This document shows, piece by piece, positions 58,028 through 64,000 of a stretch of 64,000 nt of DNA. Under the pieces are notes generated by a model. The model was not told where the DNA came from. It worked only from the letters and a program-made list of their open reading frames with translations, and did not search any database. Source of the stretch: Emmonsiellopsis sp. PD_33 (Eukaryota; Ascomycota; Eurotiomycetes; Onygenales; Ajellomycetaceae); assembly GCA_032988165.1 (NCBI GenBank), contig JANTQF010000146.1:1-64000 (forward strand). Direction: 5' to 3'. A program made the translations under genes and the position numbers. Each line of letters starts with the position of its first letter. Position 1 is the first letter of the stretch.

Positions 58028-60434
58028 TCAAAAACTTAGCTCATCAATCCACTCCGTCATCCAATTATTCTGTCCCATTCCCTCATCCAATAGGTGAGAA
58101 TACCCATCGAATATATCTGTAGGCACTCCTTGGTCGCCAGTAGTTCTGGTGATGGGAGGGGTAGGGCCTATAGTATGTGGAGGGGCAAACTGCTCATCGT
58201 CGTTTAATATAGGATATTGAGTGAGCTGGGGGTGTTCATCAATTTGATCGGTCGGTAACAGTCCTGATATCTCTTCGTCATCATTGGGCAATGCGTGTGG
58301 CTCTTGTTCCCGTTCCTTGGTATGGCTAAAAGTACCTGCGTGCATGGCCGGGGAGGCGGCAGCAGCAACAACAGGCGCGGACCCAAATGTAATCTCATTC
58401 TGATTATTGAGATTACGATCAAATTTCGCAAGAACGCTTTCCACCCGATGGAAATTGCTCGTAACTTCCAATCCAAATGTATCGAAGAGTTCAATGGGGT
58501 GGAAAGAGAATGTCTCAGTAGGAGTAGTGGAGGCATCACGAGAAGATGCGCCGCTAACCGCAGAGGACTCAAATGCCTTACGCAGCACTTGTATGTTTCG
58601 ATAATTATTGGCGGCAGAGGGTGACCTTTCACCTAACGTCTTTAGCGCTGCTTCAATTGTCACTACCGCTGCCTGTGCTTCGGCCTTGAATGCTTCGATA
58701 CGCCAACAGGATAACTGGAGGATCGCCGCCACAAGGAAGTGCCATGCATAGGCGCCTGCGAGAGAGTAGGTATGGTCTCTCAACTGAAAAGCCTCAAAAA
58801 GACGGGTATTAATGGTAGACGCTACAATTGCAGCTGTGTTGGCAGGGACGAGTCTGAAGTTTGATCGTGGACGGAAAAGGATGGTAATGGCGGAGAAGAA
58901 TGGGACATGGAGCTGTGCAATTTCATTGTCATATGGGCGTGAAGAACCGTCTGGGTTATATAGCCTTAGGGAGGGGGGAAGGTTGCGGATCCAATTAAGT
59001 AATTCACGTCCGATGGCATCCTTTGCCTCCAGGGAAGGAGTCCTGTTCCGTGTGACCAATTCGCTGAGGTTTCCGACAATTCCGCTAATGCTGACATAAT
59101 GGACAAAAATAAGAGACCTCCTGTCGTTCGGATTTAGGAAGTCATTGACGGTAGGGCGCTCAACGGTACAGTCGGCTAGATTTATCATCCTTGGTCGTCC
59201 ATGGCCTGCAGCAATTGCACTATCTCGACACTAATATCCCGTAGTATAAGGTTAGAGGTTGTCTCTGATGGGTAGCTTATATTTATTGGAAATATGGGTG
59301 CTCACGTATAACGTCCACCAAATTCTTCGACGCAAGCCAGCATGAGGTGTATTCGGGGAACACTTTCTGTGTAGGCCAGCTTGCTGAGCTAGATATATTC
59401 CCTGAGCCACCCAAGCTCTCGATGATTTTAAGGACACATCCGTTGGCGAGGTAGGGTTCCACCATTGAAGCATACAAAGGGCAGCCAAGACAGTCAAAGG
59501 ATTTCTCTCAAAGCCCGTATCTAGCAAGGCTTTGACTCGGGAGAAATATTCTTCGCTTGAGGCATAAGATGAAGCACCTTTCCTCATCTGTAAGCCGGCC
59601 AAAAACAACGCCTGCAGTAAAAGGAATGATGGCGGGTTTGACGGAGACTCTCCAAGACACTCAAGATCAACGACGGGCATCCAAGTCCAGCATCTTTCGA
59701 AAAAGGCTTCGACTAGGCTCTGGCGGATTGCTACTGGTGGAAGGTCAAAGGCATTGTAGAGTTCCAAAACTTTCATTTCCCTTTCGGACAGCTGGAAGTT
59801 TTTCTCTTTTGAAGAGCCGTTCGAATGATCAAGGCCGGGAATATCGTCGAGGAGGACTGCGCTCCGGTTGATAAACGAGGCATTGCGGAAGCCATCAGAG
59901 CATATCTGAACGGAAGACGCCGAAGGAGCTGGGGGGGTCACCGAAGGCACGAGTCCTTGTATAAAAACAAGCGGAGTTGGGGGTATATTCGAGGCGGTCG
60001 AATTTGAATAAGAGTGAACAATAACGGATGTGTGGGATGTGTGTGGCTGGGAAGCTGCGACAGCCGGAGTATGAACGATTGAACGAGCGTCCTGGCTCCG
60101 ACCCCTGTCGGGAATTCGTTGTGCCCGACGAACAGACGCTTTTTTCTTCCTCTGTTGCAATCTACATAATGATGAATCAATAACAATCTTCTTCCGGGAT
60201 AGGGTAGACAGGACGCACTTGCAGTCGTCTCCGTATGTGACACAGTTTGAGCACGGTCCTTTGCCCGGCCCAATATCACAGCGGACTGCATCCAGTCGAG
60301 ATAGTCAGCATCTAGTTATTCTATGGCTGAGGATGCCTATAGCTCTCACCCTTCCTACTATGGCATTTTTCGCAAGCTCTCCTCAGGCGGGGGGACTGCG
60401 TATCGTGCGGGTTGTAACCATAGAAATTGAACAT
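58028..60434 (-). CDS. Zn2Cys6 transcription factor, CTF1/FarA-like, 736 aa
   Basis: Likely pathway regulator. Four exons on the minus strand: 60434-60350, 60285-60219, 60161-59306 and 59230-58028. I chose the start MFNFYGYN at 60434; an in-frame start at 60569 would add 45 residues. The binuclear zinc cluster has Cys21, 24, 31, 40, 43 and 50 (CX2CX6CX8CX2CX6C), split by two introns, followed by a basic QQRKKKASVRRAQR linker. A fungal-specific regulatory domain follows, with RRRIWWTLYCRDSAIAAGHG RPR-type and DCTVE segments that recall the cutinase factor CTF1/FarA group. Tail is acidic with DELSF at the end. A GCCGAA motif lies upstream at 60520-60525. Position beside the oxidase suggests it controls the cluster; this is inference. 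Confidence 0.88.
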
Positions 60435-61529
60435 ACTGAAGGAAGGCCAAGTACTGCTCTCGGAGCTGATACGGAAAAAATATGAGTTTTTGTCCAAGAG
60501 AAGTCTTGGACCCTGAGTCTTCGGCAATAGCACGAAACATTTTTGGAGGGATGCGGGGAAATTAGCCAAACTCCTTTGGGCATAATCCCGAGAGAGCCCG
60601 GCTTAGCGCAAAGCTGGAGAGACCGGCAATTTTAGGCCATGCCCTTCCAGCCAGTGGCCAACAGTTGTGTAGCGGACGCGGGTATCATGATGCCTTTGCT
60701 CGAGTATTATGAGGCTGTCGAGGAGACTGGGAGCTGACAAGAGGCTGGCTTTATTGCCACAATCATCCATTATTGCACACGAACATCAACATCTTCAGTG
60801 GGTCGAAGTGAACATTCCAACCGAACAGGTGGGAATAAAGGGCGGCAATTGATTTGTATATTGGACTGCCTGACACGCATTTTTCTGTCCATTTGATTGA
60901 AGCAGCTCAGAACCTATCTGGCTTGCCCTCAGTTGGCTGACGAGAATGATGGCTGAGAGGGCGCGCCAAAAGCAATAAAATGGTCAATTAAACGATATTA
61001 GCCACCATGATACCCCGATGGGCTGAAATTTCAACGGATATACGTGTCAAAAGCACGTCCTGACGAGGTGTTTTCATCTTGTGGCCCTCCTGATTGCGAG
61101 TTTGAATGATGGATGTCCAAATGAAGCCGGAAAGGTGAAAAGGGGGTGTTAAGCTGAGTAATCACGCGGCGGGTAAACCTGCCTTCCCGATCAGCACCTC
61201 CTCGGCTCAACTTTCCCCACCACACAGGCTTTCCAACCTCACAAAAATCTCCCAACGACATCAGAATTGGATATCTCAACCAACTACAAGACCGAACCAC
61301 CACTACCCACGGTTCTTTGATCTCAGCCACTGATTCCGCGAGAATCCCTCAGTTCGACGTCATCCTGTGAAGACCTCCTCCCGACGCATCTACCAACCAC
61401 GCGATTTTACCCGCCAACCATCACCACAGACTGTTTCGTGGGGCCATCGAATCGGTGACGAGCGGCGGATCATATATAAAATCTCAATAGCAAAGGACTG
61501 GTCAGGCAGAAGACATAAAAAGGAACAAA
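60435..61529. promoter_or_regulatory. Divergent promoter, Zn2Cys6 regulator / eIF3k
   Basis: About 1.1 kb between starts. A single GCCGAA (minus-sense TTCGGC at 60520-60525) lies near the regulator start. No gene recognised; a 99-codon minus-strand frame at 61031-61330 has no domain. Confidence 0.45.
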
Positions 61530-62643
61530 ATGGCTGCGTTCGACAAGTGCAAGACGAGACCGGCGCATATCGACGCCATCCTGAACGGCTTGGACAGATA
61601 TAACCCCGAGACGACAACCACCTTCCAGGATTATGTTGTGCAGCAGTGCGAGGACCGGACGTTTGATTGCTATGCCAACTTGGCGTTGCTGAAACTGTGA
61701 GTGTTTATTTGGATCTTTATTCTCGGACAGCTTTACATTCTACGTTTTACGTGACTGGCGATTATACGCACGCTTTGATGGCCATTTTACGCCTTTCCTC
61801 TCGCGCACCCTTTCCAATAGCTTTGATACTATGATGAACAAGAAATTTCTTTTTCATTCACGTTTCCTATTAGCTTACTCTGTCCCCCGGTGAAAATCGG
61901 GTACGAGGGCATGGAGATACGAAATTCTTAACCTGAACTACCATCCCGTCCCCTCTGGGGCATGAAATTCCTCGCCAGTTTTGCAAAGATTGCAGAGAGC
62001 AATGCTGACAGTTTATGCCTCGCGCGGCAATGAAATAATTTGCAGCTACCAATTCAACCCCCACCTCCTTCACACCGAAACAACGACCAACATCCTCGCC
62101 AAGGCGCTGACTGTCTTCCCCTCCCCCGCCTTCTCCCTCTCCCTTGCTCTCCTCCCCGCACACACCCAGCCTTTCGGCTCTTCGACATCCTCCTCGAACC
62201 TCCCCATCCAGACTTCCGATTTTGTTGAGTCAGTCCAAAAACTCGCCCGTCTCTCTACTCTCCTTGAATCCGCACAATACGCCCTCTTCTGGTCAACCCT
62301 CAACTCGGATGACCTCTACGCCGATCTTGTCGCGGACGTCGCAGGTTTCGAAGAGCTCGTCCGCGTCCGCATTGCTGTCGAAGTTGGCAAGGCGTTCCGG
62401 GAAGTCAGTGCAGAGGTTCTTGCTCAATGGCTTGACCTGAGCAGCTTGGAGGCGCTGGAGAAGTTTGTTATTGACGTTTGCGGATGGGAGGTTGATAAGA
62501 GCGCTGGTTCGGATCTCAAGAGCGTTGTTATCAGAGTGCCTAAGAACAAGGAGAATGAGGCTAGAGGGGAGATTAAGGGGGAGAAGGTGGGCATAGAGAT
62601 GTTCGGACGGGTGCTTCGGAGAGGTTTCGAGCAGCCTGCCTGA
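61530..62643 (+). CDS. Translation initiation factor 3 subunit k (eIF3k), 254 aa
   Basis: Non-core subunit of the eIF3 complex on the 40S ribosome. Two exons, 61530-61696 and 62046-62643. The 349-bp intron is long for this genome but joins LALLKL to YQFNPHLL exactly as the family requires. Start context is AAAATGGC. Family features: [20 protein letters not shown] at the N-terminus, [20 protein letters not shown], then a helical PCI-like half and a winged-helix end with [17 protein letters not shown]. Length matches other fungal eIF3k proteins. Identification is firm. Confidence 0.94.
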
Positions 62644-63170
62644 TTTCTATGTCTTTCTTTTTTTCTTCTACCTCTTTTTCTCATGTAACGTTTCCTTTTT
62701 TTTCCTTTATGCTTTACGCACTTCGGTGAAAATCATGCCTTTGCTATTTACTTTTTTTAAGGTCTCCAAATTTCCATTTTTCTTACTTATCGTCGGAAAT
62801 AACGGCTTCTCTTTTTTATTCATGTGTGGAAATACATCACGAATTAGAAGGGTGGAAAAAAAGCGACGCAACGAATCAAGATATATAATCCTTTACTCTA
62901 TTTCCTTTCTGCTATGATCGGATGCGTTGATTTCATCCGGATCTCAATTCCTTTATCAGGGCAAAGGACGAAGGAGTATGGGAAGTATATAAACTGTACG
63001 ATGCACGATAAGGCCAGCGGTACTCTGCTTTGGTGATCTCACGGATGGTCAGATATAATTGTTAGATAATTTGTATTTTCATGATGCCATTTTTATACGT
63101 GCATGTATCCCACCCCTATCCATCGCAGGATCCAAAACATCCAAAACATGCATAAATCAAAACAGAGATT
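62644..63170. other. Convergent 3' flanks
   Basis: T-rich spacer between eIF3k and the PDCD2-like gene. No gene seen. Confidence 0.5.
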
Positions 63171-64000
63171 CTATTTCCCCGCAATCCGCTCTTCCCACTG
63201 AACACCCACCCACTCCTCCCTCCACCCCAACACACCCTCCTGCTCCAATCCACAGTTCCCCGCACAAACCCCCAATATCACAGTCCCCCACTCCATGCCC
63301 GCATCATCGTTAGGCCCAAGACCAATCCCCTCGCGTCCCTCCTCAAGCACAGCAATCGCATGCGGAACAAGCTGCACTTCAAACACGCGCTCGCGCCCAC
63401 AGCTCTCACAGCGTGGGATTCTATTCTTGCTACCTGCGCCGCTGGATAGCTTGATATGCGACTGGCCGCCGTTGCCGGTAGAAGAAGAGGAGGGGAACAG
63501 TTTCCCGACTGCGTCGCTGGTGGAATAGAGGAGTGGTGTTCCGCGGAATTCGTAGCGGAGTACTTGCTCCGGGTTATGCGCTAGACGGGATGAGAAACGC
63601 ATGAAGGATTTGTCTAGGACGGATTCGAAGGTGTCTTTGGGTTCTGCGGAGGTTGTTGTTGTTGATTCCTCTTCGACGGTTACGTTCTGGGTCGTTGGTA
63701 AGGGGGATGAAGGGCGGGAGAGGGTTTCGTATTCCGCGTCAAGGTGGAAGTGTGGGTATGGTGTTGGGAAGGCGGATTGCGCGGGCCATGGGAGTTGTGG
63801 GCCGGCTGCTACTTTGGCTGGTTTCGAAGGGGGTGGTGATGAGGAGAGGCGGGCCTTTTCGGCGAAGGTTTCGGAGAGGGTTTCAATAGGTGGAGATAAA
63901 GGGTTTTGAGGGGGCTTCGCTGCCAGAGTTGAGGGCGGGGAGAGTGAGGCGAATGGGTTTGCTGGGCTAGTTGGAGAGGCGGAGGAGGAGAAGGGATTCA
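63171..64000 (-). CDS. PDCD2 C-terminal domain protein (Tsr4 type), partial
   Basis: The minus-strand frame is open from the window edge (first full codon at 63998) to a stop at 63171, so the N-terminus lies outside. About 275 residues are seen. A Pro/Ser-rich linker comes first, then FESVLDKSFMRFSSRLAHNP, YEFRGTPLLYS, a CESCGRERVFEVQLVPHAI segment with a CxxC pair, and MEWGTVILGVCAGNC with a further Cys pair. This is the PDCD2_C domain, as in yeast Tsr4, a dedicated chaperone of ribosomal protein uS5 (Rps2) in the cytosol. Family assignment is firm; completeness cannot be judged. Confidence 0.88.
   Translation of the reverse strand, partial: NPFSSSASPTSPANPFASLSPPSTLAAKPPQNPLSPPIETLSETFAEKARLSSSPPPSKPAKVAAGPQLPWPAQSAFPTPYPHFHLDAEYETLSRPSSPLPTTQNVTVEEESTTTTSAEPKDTFESVLDKSFMRFSSRLAHNPEQVLRYEFRGTPLLYSTSDAVGKLFPSSSSTGNGGQSHIKLSSGAGSKNRIPRCESCGRERVFEVQLVPHAIAVLEEGREGIGLGPNDDAGMEWGTVILGVCAGNCGLEQEGVLGWREEWVGVQWEERIAGK

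Noticed and set aside
61697..62045. Possible extra exon in the 349-bp eIF3k intron
   Set aside because: The two exons join directly to give the conserved [11 protein letters not shown]; no frame inside fits.
1..64000. CRISPR arrays, rRNA, tRNA, transposases or viral genes
   Set aside because: None was recognised on reading both strands; simple repeats present are microsatellites and homopolymer runs.

Overview
The window looks like nuclear DNA of a filamentous ascomycete (Pezizomycotina, most likely Eurotiales, Aspergillus/Penicillium type). Genes are dense and lie on both strands. Most introns are 45-90 bp, with GT..AG ends and CTAAC-like branch sites. Families include DUF4246, a UDP-glucose sterol glucosyltransferase with GRAM and PH domains (ATG26) and fungal Zn2Cys6 regulators. 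Exon joins were worked out by hand from splice signals, frame and family motifs; no alignment or search was run.

Layout. 1-4.6 kb: gene-poor, with a minisatellite at the left edge. 4.6-6.1 kb: conserved fungal protein of unknown function. 7.8-9.7 kb: acyl-CoA dehydrogenase ending in the peroxisomal signal AKL, with an apparent AT-AC intron. 10.1-10.4 kb: AIG2-like (gamma-glutamylcyclotransferase fold) protein lacking its N-terminal motif. 11.3-16.0 kb: ER glycoprotein folding sensor UGGT ending in KDEL. 16-19.8 kb: no convincing gene. 19.8-21.7 kb: Myb-type, Reb1-like DNA-binding protein. 23.0-24.8 kb: allantoinase. 25.2-27.4 kb: VMA12-like V-ATPase assembly factor and prefoldin subunit 3, divergent. 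28.3-32.8 kb: ATG26. 34.0-35.8 kb: prenylcysteine-oxidase-like flavoprotein. 36.8-37.5 kb: small one-TM coiled-coil protein.

The part of most interest is 38.4-60.4 kb. It holds two acyl-CoA oxidases with C-terminal AKL, a DUF4246 (2OG-Fe(II) oxygenase-like) protein, a secreted ten-cysteine TIL protein, a Dal5-family MFS carrier, an acyl-CoA synthetase ending TKL, a decayed gene, a WW-like protein, an enoyl-CoA hydratase/isomerase and a Zn2Cys6 regulator. Six of these sit as three head-to-head pairs (oxidase/DUF4246, carrier/synthetase, hydratase/oxidase). The three shared promoters carry 12 copies of GCCGAA (either strand) in about 2.56 kb, where about 1.2 are expected by chance, plus TTCGG-N7/8-CCGAR dyads. 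I infer a co-regulated catabolic cluster: import of a carboxylic acid, CoA activation, then peroxisomal chain shortening. The substrate cannot be read from the sequence.

60.4-64 kb: housekeeping genes again (eIF3k, and a PDCD2/Tsr4-type protein cut by the window end). Unusual gene structures include the AT-AC intron, a 4-nt microexon plus a GC-AG intron in the acyl-CoA synthetase, and a possible 8-nt microexon in the WW-like gene.
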